From Siphonodentalium dalli (lineage: Eukaryota > Mollusca > Scaphopoda > Gadilida > Siphonodentaliidae): a stretch of DNA of 64,000 bases. The notes below the pieces were generated by a model, which searched no databases, was not told the DNA's origin, and was given only the letters and a program-made list of their open reading frames with translations. The stretch is from assembly GCA_032622095.1 (NCBI GenBank), contig CP136063.1, positions 26,414,987 to 26,478,986 of the forward strand, given 5' to 3'. Below are positions 41,019-52,540 of the stretch, piece after piece. Numbering within the stretch: the stretch's first letter is position 1; the number at the start of each line of letters is the position of its first letter. The position numbers and the translations under genes are program-made.

Positions 41019-42334
41019 TCCATCATTCACAATTTCTACAATTAGTAACAAACGCAACTTACGAAATGCCATACCAGAACGCCCGGCGAGAATACACCCA
41101 CGGACTGATATAACACTAAAAGTTGGATGTCAGTATGTCTGAAGGTCGGATCTAACATTCAATGTGCAGGGTCGATGTGTTCCATTTAGAATATAGAGTA
41201 CACTTTATTTAGTTTTACTGAAATGCTCCGGATTCTGAACGAGCACACCCCGCTCTGCACGTTAGCTCCAACATGCAGACACAGTTAGACAAGAAAACCA
41301 TAGTCATAAATGGTAACGCCACCAATATCATATTAGTAGCCATAAATGTAAATTATAATATAATTATATATACTATAAACTAGCTTTCAAATTTTTTTGT
41401 GGGAAATTTGCATACTTCCATATTTCAAGTTTTCCCGTTTCTCGTGTTGTACATTACATTCTTCAAACTGTCTTCTTTATTACACAAGCTGATGGGCCCC
41501 GACTTCGTCCGGGCTGTTTCCCATCTGATTTCCGGCAAAAGGCGCGATTTGATCTTGAATTGACTATTTCGAATGTCAAGGTCAGGTCAGGGTCATGATT
41601 TGACCCGTCCAAAACACCCCCATCCGGTGAAAAATACCCCTAGGTATAAAATTTCATCGAAATCCGTTCGTTTTACCCCACTTGACCTTCAATTAACAAT
41701 TTTGAAGGTCAATGTAAGGTCGGAGTCACCATTTGACCCGTCCATCATTTGACCCTTCCACTACCCCGACAAAAGTACCCATAGTTATCAAATTTTGTCG
41801 AAATCCATCCGTTTTACCCGATTTGACCTTTGACCACATTGAATGTCAAGGTTACGCCGAGGTCACGATTTGACCCGTTCAAAACACTCCCCGGACAAAA
41901 GTATCCCTAGGTATCGAATTTCGCCGAAATTCGTTCGTTTTATCCAAATTGACCTTGCATTGACAGTTCAAGGTCAAGATCAGGTCTGGGTCACGATTTG
42001 ACCCGTCAAAAACACTTCTCGGACACAAATACCCCTAAGTATCAAATTACGTTGTTTCAAACTAGGAGATAGAATTATTCTGAGTTTCAAATGGTGAGGA
42101 ATTATAGTATTTTATTCAAATTTTATGGCATAAATTGTTATTAAAACCGTATATACTATAACAAAAATCAATGAGCGGCCGCTAAAGGCGAATTACAACA
42201 GTGGGGCCATAACGCTCAATGAATACTGAAGGCTATAACAAACTGCGCAGCAGAATATCGCTGAATAGACGAGTATAAGATGAGCCTAACTGCATTTGTG
42301 ACTTTGTTTAAAGGCCCACCTAGTTTTCGAGTCA
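41019..42334. other. spacer between inverted arms, with Helitron fragment
   Basis: About 41490-42060 is a reversed fragment of the second Helitron subfamily (reverse strand ends CAGCCCGGACGAAGTCGGGG), with repeated GACCCGTCCAAAACAC segments. The rest is AT-rich and non-coding. Confidence 0.6.
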
Positions 42335-42740
42335 TACTATTCCGATCCGCCTATTTATTGGACATTACAAAAACACTCCATAAAACAGCGGTATCACTAG
42401 GTAATCGTGCACATATTCATTGTGCTCACTGATAAAAACTCTCTTCAAAGCATACATGTTTAGTATTGTTTACATAGTAGGTGTCATCGACGGCGAAAAC
42501 ACGTAGCCTAACTTCGTCTTGAATGTCGACTCCAGCAGAGGGTGGAGCGAACAAGTCAGATTTTATTTGACTTAATTAGTTCCTCTCTGTTAGAGCGTTA
42601 ACACGAGTGAGTTGTGCGGTCGCGACTTCGGTTGTAGCTGCCCTCGTGTTACCACAAGACTGGTTTTGGATTAGGCTCAGGACAGATTATGGAGCTAATC
42701 CCTGACGCCGCGTTGGCTGCAATGCAGAGAAGTCGGTTAG

Positions 42741-43435
42741 ATGGACGCTGTTAGTTGGTCTCTCCAAGCTGACGGGGGCTCTCTGGTTCTCTGCGTAGAG
42801 TTCCGGACAGAAGATGCTGGCATCCAGAGGTCTTCTGCCACGGACAGGAACGCCAAGACCCGCTGTAACATGAAGAAGGGGCCTCCCAAGAGGAAGACAC
42901 CATCACAGAAAAGAAGAGACGCTGCCAGACGGGCGAAATGGAAGAAGAAGATGGGGGGACTGTTGATCGGCCAGTCGCCCCTCCCCGTGTGGTTCAGCCG
43001 TCTAGAGTCACAGCCGGCAGGCCGGAGTTGTCTGAGAGACGCCCAGACGACCCGACCTGCATGGAGACTGACGACATTGTACCAGCTAGCAGGGACTCCG
43101 TGGATCTGCCGGAGGTCCCTGCTGTCGTCGTCGAGGCTTGTGGAGAAAGGGAGCAGGACACCATCCCTGCTGTTCCTGCCGCCAGCTTCGACGTGGAACT
43201 GGATAGCTTAACACCTCGGACACCGGAATACCAACACATCCCGGTGTCCCCAAGCTCCACCAACACCAGTAACAGCACCAGCTCAGCTACTGTTGAAGAA
43301 GTCATCGCTTTGAAGAAAGAAATGGAAGAATTTCGTCGTAAAGAAATGAAAGAACTGAATGAAGTAATAGAATCTTCGCGTCAACAACGTCAACAACTTC
43401 AACAACAACAACAACAACAAACAGAACTCCAATAA
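42741..43435 (+). pseudogene. arm gene, right copy, two overlapping frames
   Basis: The inverted copy of 39927-40612, starting with ATG at 42741 and switching to the -1 frame at the G run near 42955. Only a handful of residue changes separate the two copies, for example Asn/Ser and Thr/Ile. The poly-Gln end is two codons longer. High identity implies recent duplication or gene conversion between arms. Confidence 0.5.
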
Positions 43436-43449
43436 CAACAAACAGAACT

Positions 43450-46313
43450 CAATCAATCAATCAGTTTATTGCGAAAGCTATGATTTAACACAGAACATGC
43501 AAAATATATATATACATATATGTACAATAGCAGGAAACTATTTAGTGGCTATATAATCGTATACTCATGCCACAGCCATAATAACATAATATTTATACAT
43601 CTCAATCCCGCTGGGTGAAGGCACGCCCATTCCCATTTGGTCACCCACATCGAATAATGCAGGGGAACAGTAGTTATAATTACCCCCGGTCTCAACAATT
43701 GGGATGTGTTTTGAAATGGGGAGTTTTTGCCCAGGCGGGTGGGGTCTCCAGTGTCTCAGATTTTGGGCAATTCCTTAAAGGCACACTTAAGATATAATGA
43801 TAATCTCCGCAATATACTAATATTTTCAATCGATAGAAGTCTATAGAACTTTTCTTTGCTCGGATATTTCCAGTAATAGTCCGGGATATATTTGATTCGG
43901 ATATCATTAAGGTGTGAACATTTAATTACAAAGTGGTATTCATCTCCTATTCCGTCATTACATAATGTACAAACTCTGTCATTCTGTTTTGATTTTTTCC
44001 ACCGTCCACTTTCTATTGGTAATCGATGATTTGATGTCCTAATCTTAACAATGCATTCGGCTAAATACCATGGAAGTTGAGTTAGATATCTTCTAATCTC
44101 CGGACGTACAGAAATACCACCATAGAAACCACCCCTTGATGATGTAGCTACATTTCCCAACCATTCCTGGTTAAACTGATCAATAAGTATGGACTTTATT
44201 CGTTTTATATCCGATTGTGTAAGATCCTTTCTGCTCATGAACATGGAGTTCTTTCCAGTATCTTGGAATGTCTGCTCTATAAATCGGAGCCATTTGAGGT
44301 CTCCACTGCGATGCTGATTTTGATAAACGGTCAGTATTAATGTACACATATTTTTGGCGATAATCGAGCCCTCATTCGACATTAGTTTCGACCAATACGT
44401 TAAGATTCTACATTTTATTTCAATTATTAAAGGATGGCGACCTAATTCTCCGTATACCATATAGTTAGGTGTACTTTCTTTCATACCCATGATTATCTTA
44501 CAGAATTTGAGATGTACACTTTCGATTGATTTACAGGGTTCAAACCCCCAAACTTCACTGCCATATAATAATATGGGTGCGACCATCGTATCAAACAAAT
44601 GAAGCATGATATCTACAGGTAGCTCTAATTTCCTTACTTTATTCAACAGTGCATACATCGCCTTCGTGCCAAGTTTGCACGTTTTTTTAATAGATCTACA
44701 AAATCTCCCATTAAAGAAAAAATTTACACCCAGATACACAAATTCCTTTACCGTTTCCAAAGGTTTACCATTGAATATAAATGTCGGTACAATCTTAGGT
44801 AATCTTTTACAGAAAATCACAACTTTCGTTTTTGATGAATTAACTTCTAGACCCCATGCGTCCGCATAATCACTAAATGCCTGAATCGCCCTGTGCATAG
44901 TTGCCTCGTCGTCTGTCATTAGTACGGTATCATCCGCATATAACAAACATAATATACCCACAAAGCATTTCAAATTGTCAAAAAATAGATCATCGAGATA
45001 CTTTAAATTTTCGACCGCACAGTTACTGATAAATTCCTGCAAGTCATTCACAAATAAGGAGAACAAAAAAGGAGACATTAATTCTCCTTGAAAAAGGCCT
45101 ATGTTGCTGGCAAAAAACTCAGAACGTTCTTGTTCTTTTCTCACACATGTTTTTATCTGGCTATACATGTTCCTCACTACCCTGAACAATTTACCATTTA
45201 TTCCATTTTGCAGCATTTTAAGAAATAATCCCTCTCTCCACACACTATCGTATGCCTTTTTAAAATCTACAAATGCACAATAAAGTTTGCGCCCACTTAC
45301 GAGATACATGTTAATGATACTGTGCATAATAAATACATTATCAACAGTTGAGTGTTTTTTCTTGAACCCTGTTTGGTTTGTACCAATGAGACCCGTTTCA
45401 TCAGACAATTTTGAAAGTCTTCTATTCAAGATTGATGTAAACATCTTAGCGAAACAGCTCAATAAAGTTATCCCCCTATACGAATCGGGGCTCCCACGAT
45501 CACCGCTTTTCTTATATATGGGCTGTATCATGCCAATGGCCCAATCTTTCGGGAAGAACCCGGTGTCCAATATCAAATTGAACATACCAATATACACTTC
45601 AATTAGTTCATCGACAGAGAATTTTAGGTACTCATTACATACATTATCTACACCTGTCGCTTTATTATGTTTAAGATTTGAGACAGCTTCCCGTATTTCC
45701 GCTTCGGTGATTTCATGGTTTAATATACTCATGTGTGATTCAGTAAATATTTCATCTATATGTTCACCCAAATCTGCGTTCTCGTCATCGTCCTCGTTTA
45801 ATTTCTTAAAATGTTCGGCAAAACACTTTGTATCGGGACCGGATCTATTATCGCCCTTTTTGCCGTTATCGCTCACTAAAGTATTGAGCTTTTTCCAAAA
45901 GTCTGCGGTAGATCGACCATGGAAATGTCTCAAATTAGAGATTTCAGACACCCTTCTCTCTTTTATTTTCTTGTCCATCGTTTTTCTATAGTCGGTAGCC
46001 GCCTTACGGAACAATGATTTATTTGATTCTGTCTTGTCTGAATTATACCCGCGTTTAGTCTTATTAAAAAACTTTCGCTTTGTTCCACACTCGGTATCAA
46101 ACCATGGCTTCCCTGTCGGTCTCTATTTCGTGCCCCAGTACCAACACTGGTCACACCGCATGTATTGGTCGCGGATTCAATTATGATTGCCGTTATTTCT
46201 CCGCAAATCTCATTTATTGCTTCGCTATTTGTACCGTTGACACTCATGTCTCTAATTGCACATTTGACACCATTTACACGTTGAGTATTTATATTTCCTG
46301 CGTACTTCTGGCA
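43450..46313 (-). mobile_element. 5'-truncated LINE inserted in the right arm
   Basis: The insertion is defined by comparison with the left arm, which lacks it. ACTC flanks both ends (about 43446-43449 and 46314-46317). The 3' end, on the minus strand, terminates in a GATTGATTGATT tail after AATAAACT. The 5' end is truncated inside the region before the reverse transcriptase, so the endonuclease domain is missing, as is typical of target-primed reverse transcription. Confidence 0.88.
43756..46122 (-). pseudogene. LINE ORF2 reverse transcriptase, 5' truncated
   Basis: A 788-codon open frame without an ATG start, preceded by a short in-element stretch in another frame (46125-46313), so a frameshift lies near 46124. 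It carries reverse transcriptase motifs in order: KPWFDTEC linker, YRGITLLSCFAK, AFVDFKKAYDSVWR, the catalytic LLYADDTVLM, and a C-terminal CTLCN...EYHFVIKC zinc-binding motif. The endonuclease domain is absent. The RT core is uninterrupted, implying recent activity of the source element. The exact clade (I-like or related) cannot be fixed from memory. Confidence 0.9.
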
Positions 46314-47128
46314 CTCCAACACAGAAAAAAAAAGCAAAGAAAAAGAAATAATATGTCTAGATCATTTTCATTCACCTTCACCATCTCATGTTAATGTTAT
46401 ACCATTACATGTATTGTATTAAATTCAAAAGTGGGTTGTAGGAAAGGGGTGCCGCCCCTTTCAAATCCTCCCGGGTCAAATCCCAAACCCCCCATAGTAG
46501 TCTTGAATGTCGATTCAGCGCTTTTTAATTAGCTTTCCGTCTCCATTTAAGGTAAAAAAAAGTTTAACCAACTGAAATTTTTATTAGCCAAATTTGAAAA
46601 AGATTAGCCATTGGCCAATTTAGCCACTGACAGCGCGAACACTGACGGTGCATGTACAAATGTATACTATGCTGGATAAATGATAGAGCCTAGCTAGGAA
46701 TATGTTCAATCGTTGACTGTGTAAATACTTCTGATTTAATAAGTAATCATATGAGAGTTAGTGTCTACCGGTAGTTAACATGTTGCCTTGACCTCTATCA
46801 GCATCACCATTCTCTCACTTGATCCGGTGTTTAGAAAAGTCTGCATGGTACCATAAATTATATTGTGTACGTTTGTCATAACTAAACGTTAATTAGACTC
46901 AGTATCGCTATGGAATAAAATAATACAAAAACAAAAACTGGGACATTTGACGTTTGAATCGTAGCAATGGAAGAACTCTAATATTCTGATATCACCTGAA
47001 CGGTGTATATATATCCATCTCGATCATCCAATTAGATAAGAAAATATTCGAAATAAAAAATATCAAGTACTGACCGTGCATCTATACCCTGACAATTCTT
47101 GAAAACTCTCCTTTTATAAACCCCAACC

Positions 47129-47616
47129 TTAAAGGTACTCAATCCGAACAGAGGGTCTCCATCTCAACAGATTCCAACAACTACAATCCGATCAGAGGGT
47201 CCTATATTACTATTTCTTTGGCTTTGGGGGTAAAAAATATTTGATTCGAGTCGAGGAACCCATCAAACAAAGCTCAGAGTTATTAGATATTGATATTTGA
47301 AATTTGTTATGTTCTCGAGATGAGTACTAATAATTGCCGTCAATTTCGTATCCTGCTCGAGATTTATACACCAAAACTCTATTCAAACAGACAAGGATGG
47401 ATAACTCTAAAATCAAGTGGTAATAATAACGCAATTTTGACTGAGATCTGGGCCAGAAAGTATTCCCGATAATGAAAAATAATAGATTGCTAAAATCGAT
47501 ATCTAACAAATCTGAGCTTTGATGGGTGACTTCCTCGACTTGAATCAAATATTTTTGACCCCCGAAGCCATTGAAATAGTAATTGAGAGGAGTTTTATTG
47601 GATTGAGTACCTTTAA
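47129..47616. mobile_element. TTAA-flanked fold-back MITE, right arm
   Basis: The inverted counterpart of 38622-39094, with TTAA at 47129-47132 and 47613-47616 and the same AGGTACTCAATCCGA ends. Slightly longer through small indels, which account for much of the ~20-bp difference between arms. Confidence 0.7.
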
Positions 47617-48095
47617 TGCATAACAATCACGAACCGTGGTGTCACTAATTTGCAGTATTATTGATTTTAATTTACAATTAAAATGCGTTGAGCATAAATG
47701 GTGTTATGACTGAGATAAAACCATTCTACGTATATGTAAGGTTCCTATTGGTCATTTTTCTGAACATAAACAAGCTTCATTCCGCTCTCCATCAACGGAG
47801 TCCCACAATTTAACCAGCAAAATAAGGGAGATTAACAGCCCCCACCAGGAGTGGGTTTACTGTTCCAAAACATAATTTGAAGTAGGGTGATAGCCAAACA
47901 TTCCTAGTTCATAATGAATTTAAGTATATAAATATAAATAATAAATGCTTGATTCAACGTGGTCATGGGATTTTGACCGCGATAAAAATCCAGCAAACTC
48001 GTTCAGGGTTCTTGCAATTTGTTGAATGTTTCTCGCAGTCAAAATCCCATAACCACATGTAATCCGCCGTGTATTTGTTGTACATGAACACATTG

Positions 48096-49820
48096 TAGTA
48101 GAGCGGACGGAACCGATTTCAGAAAGTTTAGTCCATCGGCACCACACACGGGCTTGTGATACATCATTTTGAAGGTTATGACATTCCGCATCGGATAGGA
48201 CCCGGTGTGAAATATACAAATGATGCAAAAGATGATTTTTAGCTGATTAAGTGCCAAAATTCAGCAAAAATCCCTGTTTTTGTAAAATTCGGCAAAATGA
48301 GAAATAAAAGTATAGAAACGCGAACATTTTGCGCTAAAATATTGTAGTCTACATACCTCTAGATATTTACTATGATAGTGGTACGATTTCTCTGATATAA
48401 CAATTTTTTTTTTAAATTTACTGTAAAAATAGACAAAACAGCGCAATTTTTCATTTTTTTTGCCTCACTTAATGGGCGATAGATCAATATTGTTTTGACC
48501 GGGGATACCGTATATAGTCTAGAAAAGTGCGTATATATATACCGCATACGACAATATGCTGAATATGTCATCATATTTAACACGTGATGTGTTATGTAAG
48601 ATTATTTCAACCCTCACCCCACAATTCAGCAAAAAGTCACTGTTTTAGGGAAATTCGGCACAAATGAATACAAAAGAACAGGTATTCGGGATATGTTTGT
48701 GCTAAGATATAGCAAGTTACACACTTATAAATACAAAGTAATAAAATGCCATGATTGTGGTGATAGATGTAAAAATTTCTTAAATTTACGTGGAAAATAA
48801 TTCATTTTCAGTTGTTTCGCCCCTCTTAATAGGCGATTATTCAGTATTGCATTGGATGGAGATCCCGTATATAATATAGAAACTTGTGGAAATATATACT
48901 CCATATGATTGTAGGATAAGAATGTCATTCTTTGCCATAGATGATATGTGGTTGTAGATTGTGTCACCCCCACCCCAAAATTAAGAAGAAACAAAATCAG
49001 TTTTAGAAATTTCGATATGGCAGAATACAAAAGCACAACTTCGATTAGTTTGTGCTATTATGTTGAAATGTACCCACTTCGATATATACATTATGATAAC
49101 GTCGTGGTATAATTTACAGATGGCAACATTTCGGAGTTTTCTGATGAAAGTAGACCGAAAATCGTGAAATATAAACTTGTTTTGCCCCTCTACATGGGTG
49201 ATAATTCAATTCCATTTTGAACAATAATCCAGGACAAACTCTCAAGAGTTGACGAGACACATAATGCATATGAATGTTTTCGGATTGTATCATCTTCTGT
49301 CGCATTTGTTTGGTTACGTTATTGCACCCATCGCTCCAACAATACAATACATTGCAAGATGAGACAAACACGGAATATTCCTATAAACATTTAAGCATTA
49401 TACACATACCTTATCAAGCTGAGGCTTTTGATAGTTACTTGAGTTGAAGAAATTACATCATTGTATATGTTTACTTCGCACAATATAGCTTCACAGTTGT
49501 ATAAGATTATACGTATTGGGAGGTTTAGTGATTGTTAATAACCAGGTTCAGCCACAGTACATGTAACTTGTAACGTGTGTTTCCATTACCAACGGAATCA
49601 CCTGACTCACATGACCATTCCGCTTACACGTACACCATCAAACAACCGTTTAGACGTTTTGTGTCAAATGTGCAGCATTGCAAAATTTGTATCAGAGGGG
49701 TGTCCACTGTCCAATCTTTATATCAATCGACGAACCTGTGCTTAGTGAACTTTTGTTAAATTCTTCAGCAGCGCTGACCACGCCGTTACTTTTCCCAAAT
49801 TGGTTGTTGGTACGACTTCC
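48096..49820. repeat. long repeat copy 1, right part
   Basis: The reverse complement of about 61378-63105. It includes about three units of a ~362-bp tandem repeat (48250-49350) marked by ATTCAGCAAAAA, CGATTATTCAGTATTG-type and CCCCACCCCA segments. No gene. The similarity to the second copy stops near GTACGACTTCC at 49820. Confidence 0.85.
48250..49350. repeat. ~362-bp tandem repeat, three diverged units
   Basis: Unit landmarks recur at 48256, 48617 and 48980, with CCCCAC and AATTCAGC or AATTAAG variants. Divergence between units is considerable, while the same three units are conserved in the second long-repeat copy at 61850-62960, so the array predates the large duplication. Confidence 0.7.
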
Positions 49821-50478
49821 TTTACACCGTAGGTCGTCTGCACCCTGGAACCAATGGAAGCCAAAGTTTGTTTGTATCTGGGTGCAGAAATGTTCTCCAA
49901 TGCGGTCGCATAGCCTACTCTTCTTCGATACACATAGAGGGTTTTTAGCGACCAATGGGCATGAACTACCCACGAGACGGCACAGCCATTAAGGTGAGCT
50001 CGCGATCTCACCACATCTATTCGTGGCTCAATACTGCAAGTTGAGCCAAGAGGTCGTATTTGGAATGAACCTGCAGCCACCCGGGAATTGATGTCCCCCC
50101 CCCCCCCCATGGCTGCCACTTCCATTTAATCATATAATAGAATATTTGTTTACATCAACAGTACTGTACAAACAGTATATACTATGTATTTCTGTGGCTC
50201 TCCTATCTGGGAGTCATCATCCACGACTTTGCCCTATGGGGACCTTCCCATAGTATTTGGGGTTTTAATGCGTCACGATCTTCTTGGTCACAGCCATCAA
50301 ATCGAGCCTTGTGATCAAGCTTTCGTTGTTCTTTAATTCTATATATCGTCCTTGAATCCCCTTTGGGGTACCATGGCGCCGTTTTTGGGTTGGGCCATAT
50401 TTCTTGGAATATGATGAGGAACAGATGCCGTAATATCTCCAAGGCCTTGGTCATTACATGTCAAATTTATCTGACCAT
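49821..50478. other. non-coding stretch before the LTR element
   Basis: Contains a C-run near 50095-50107 and a minus-strand open frame at 50203-50454 (83 codons, PWYPKGDSRTIYRIKEQRKL) of unknown origin that I do not call as a gene. Confidence 0.5.
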
Positions 50479-51013
50479 TGTCCGATAGTACATATGATAG
50501 TTATGTGTTGTTATATGTGTTCCTGGAATCTAGGATAAACTTCCTTTCCCCAGTGATTGTAACTGCTAGGGTTAATTGTATAGATAAGCACAATACATAG
50601 AAGACAGATTATATATAGTGTAGAAACACACACGCATTATTAACAAGATCACATTCTTAAGTGGTTATGACTGGTAGCAACCATTGTATAAGTTAGGGTG
50701 GATAAAGCCAGTATCATTCTATAAGACAGTATATAGTGATACACGTCATATCCAAGTGTATCATGTATCTCGGACCTTATTTAAGAGGCATGATACACCA
50801 GAGGTGGGAATAACTACCCGTGCTCTGAAGCGGGAGCTTCACTTATCCGACAACCTTGCTACTATACCAATACCTCTATTCTTCCGCCTATGTACTGTGC
50901 TTATCGAGAAAGACTTATACATATATATAAAGTATGAAGATCTATGAACCAGTTATTGTTATCAATGTTCCCGACACGGCCAATTCAACATCTAAACCCT
51001 AGACACCGGGACA
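50479..51013 (+). repeat. 5' LTR
   Basis: Starts TGTCCGATAG and ends CACCGGGACA. A TATATATAAAG box lies near 50924. The 87-codon open frame at 50684-50947, repeated in the other LTR, has no domain signal and is not called. Confidence 0.95.
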
Positions 51014-51303
51014 ATGGTGCCGTAGCAGTTAACCAGAACTTGTGTTTCGTCACGGAATGGTGCTCGTGAGCTTGGAACCAGAACTTGTGTTTTCGTTCAT
51101 ACGTGAGTACTTACTATACCAACCAGGACGTTTCTTTTGATCTAATAATTTCAAATTAAATATACACAATACCCGCACTATGTTCTAGAGCAATTCTGTA
51201 ATGTCACAATGTGCATGTGCCAACCCAACTCAAATTATTAATTTCTTATATACCTGCAATTTTGCCTTTTCTATTCCCAATTACTTTAGTAATTAAAATC
51301 AAG

Positions 51304-52505
51304 ATGAATATGACACAAAGTCACCTTTCCTGTCCTTCCTTTTCGGACGACGTTAATTATAGTAGCGCCCAAATTGATGGAGAGATAGAGCGAATGCGAT
51401 CTATTTTGCATGAAACCCACGACAATCACGAGGTACGAAACGCAAATGACGGCGTCGTACTAGATCGCATATCCACACAATTGGATCATTTTAATAGTGC
51501 AATAGACCAACAGTTGGACGCCACGCGCATTTCGTCAGCAATTCAGATGGCAACTGGTGTGACAAATGTTATCACCCCTTTTTCGGGAGACCCTAAATCT
51601 TTTCTTGAATGGACCAACGAATTATATCGTTATGGCCAAGCAATTGCTGCGACTGATCAAACATTAATTAAATTTGCTCTGCAGACCAGCAGAGGTTCAG
51701 TTTTCGAATTTTTAACTCAGTTCACACAAGAACGCATAAATGCCGATGGTGTGATCAGAAGTACATGGGCAGAAATCAAGCAGGAATTAAAAGTTCGATA
51801 TAGCGAAGCAAAAGATAACAGAGATGCGCTCCTTATTTTTCAAGCAGCACAGCAAACACCTGACGAATCTGTACAAGTTTTTTCTGATAGATTACAATCA
51901 TTAGCGATCGATGTGTATGGGCTAGTAAATATTCGACAAAAAGTTGCCCAATTATATATGTGTGAACAATTCATCACAGGATTAAAGAGTAAATTATTGA
52001 GAGATAAACTTTTGCGAGAAGATCCACAGACCTTAAATCAAGCAACTGATCTCGCTTTAAGAGAATATACTATTCAACACCGATTAAGTCTTATTATAGC
52101 CAGAATAATAAGAATACTGATCGTAATTATCGATCATTTCGTGATATTAATTATTCTAGTAGGGAAGGCAATAAATTTCATGGACGGAACACTGGTAATA
52201 AATTTAATGCGCCCGCCACACCAGAAAGACGATGGCCAAGGTATTTACAGGGTAGAAATTCATTTAGCTCATGTTATTCGAATAATAATCAGCGCCCACG
52301 GATTGGATCATATTCTAAACAAAATAGATATGATAACACGCGAAGTTGGCCTAATGTTCAACATATACGACAATCACGAAATTCTGTGTTTAATCCACAG
52401 CCCCAAGCATTACAATTATTATGCCGATATTGTTTGAAATCTGGACATAATATCACATGGTGTCGAAGACGTTTGGATGAAATGAATAAACATTATTTAA
52501 ACTAA
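51304..52505 (+). pseudogene. gag: Gag with one frameshift before the zinc knuckle
   Basis: From the ATG at 51304: an N-terminal polar helix, then a retrotransposon-Gag domain (PFSGDPKSFLEWTNEL...YMCEQFITGLKS). Near 52083-52088 a single missing base shifts the frame; the continuation is an Asn/Arg-rich nucleocapsid region with a CCHC zinc knuckle (CRYCLKSGHNITWC, C-x2-C-x4-H-x4-C), ending at TAA 52503-52505. Gag packages the RNA and forms particles. The final codons TTA AAC are part of the slippery site for Pol expression. The lesion would prevent this copy from making Gag-Pol in cis. Confidence 0.9.
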
Positions 52506-52540
52506 AACATTCCACCCAGAGCGGAGCATCTGAGTGGAAT
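52496..52540 (+). promoter_or_regulatory. -1 ribosomal frameshift signal, gag to pol
   Basis: The heptamer T TTA AAC (52496-52502) is in the Gag frame, immediately followed by the Gag stop TAA. After a 6-nt spacer comes a stem-loop with arms ATTCCACCCAGA (52509-52520) and TCTGAGTGGAAT (52529-52540), one mismatch and an 8-nt loop. A -1 slip moves exactly into the Pol frame, which is open from here through 56800. These are all the parts of a canonical -1 frameshift element. Confidence 0.85.

Larger units (their letters stand above)
38152..48095. mobile_element. 9.9-kb element with ~2.87-kb inverted arms
   Basis: Arms at 38152-41018 and 42335-48095 are inverted copies. Inner pairs sum to 83353 and outer pairs to 86227, the 2874-bp difference being a LINE inserted only in the right arm. 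Ends are CAATGTGTTCATGTACAAC and its complement. The sequence at 63095-63125 reads straight through the junction and serves as the empty site, so the unit moved or was inserted as a block. The spacer of ~1.3 kb holds a Helitron fragment. Each arm holds one frameshifted gene and one TTAA-flanked MITE. It is unlike any standard element I know; a long-TIR DNA transposon or a fold-back unit are both possible. Confidence 0.8.

Noticed and set aside
50203-50454. 83-codon minus-strand frame near the 5' LTR
   Set aside because: No recognisable domain, and neighbouring sequence does not extend it; not enough to call a gene.
50684-50947. 87-codon frame present in both LTRs
   Set aside because: Identical only because the LTRs are identical. 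No domain; LTRs need not code.
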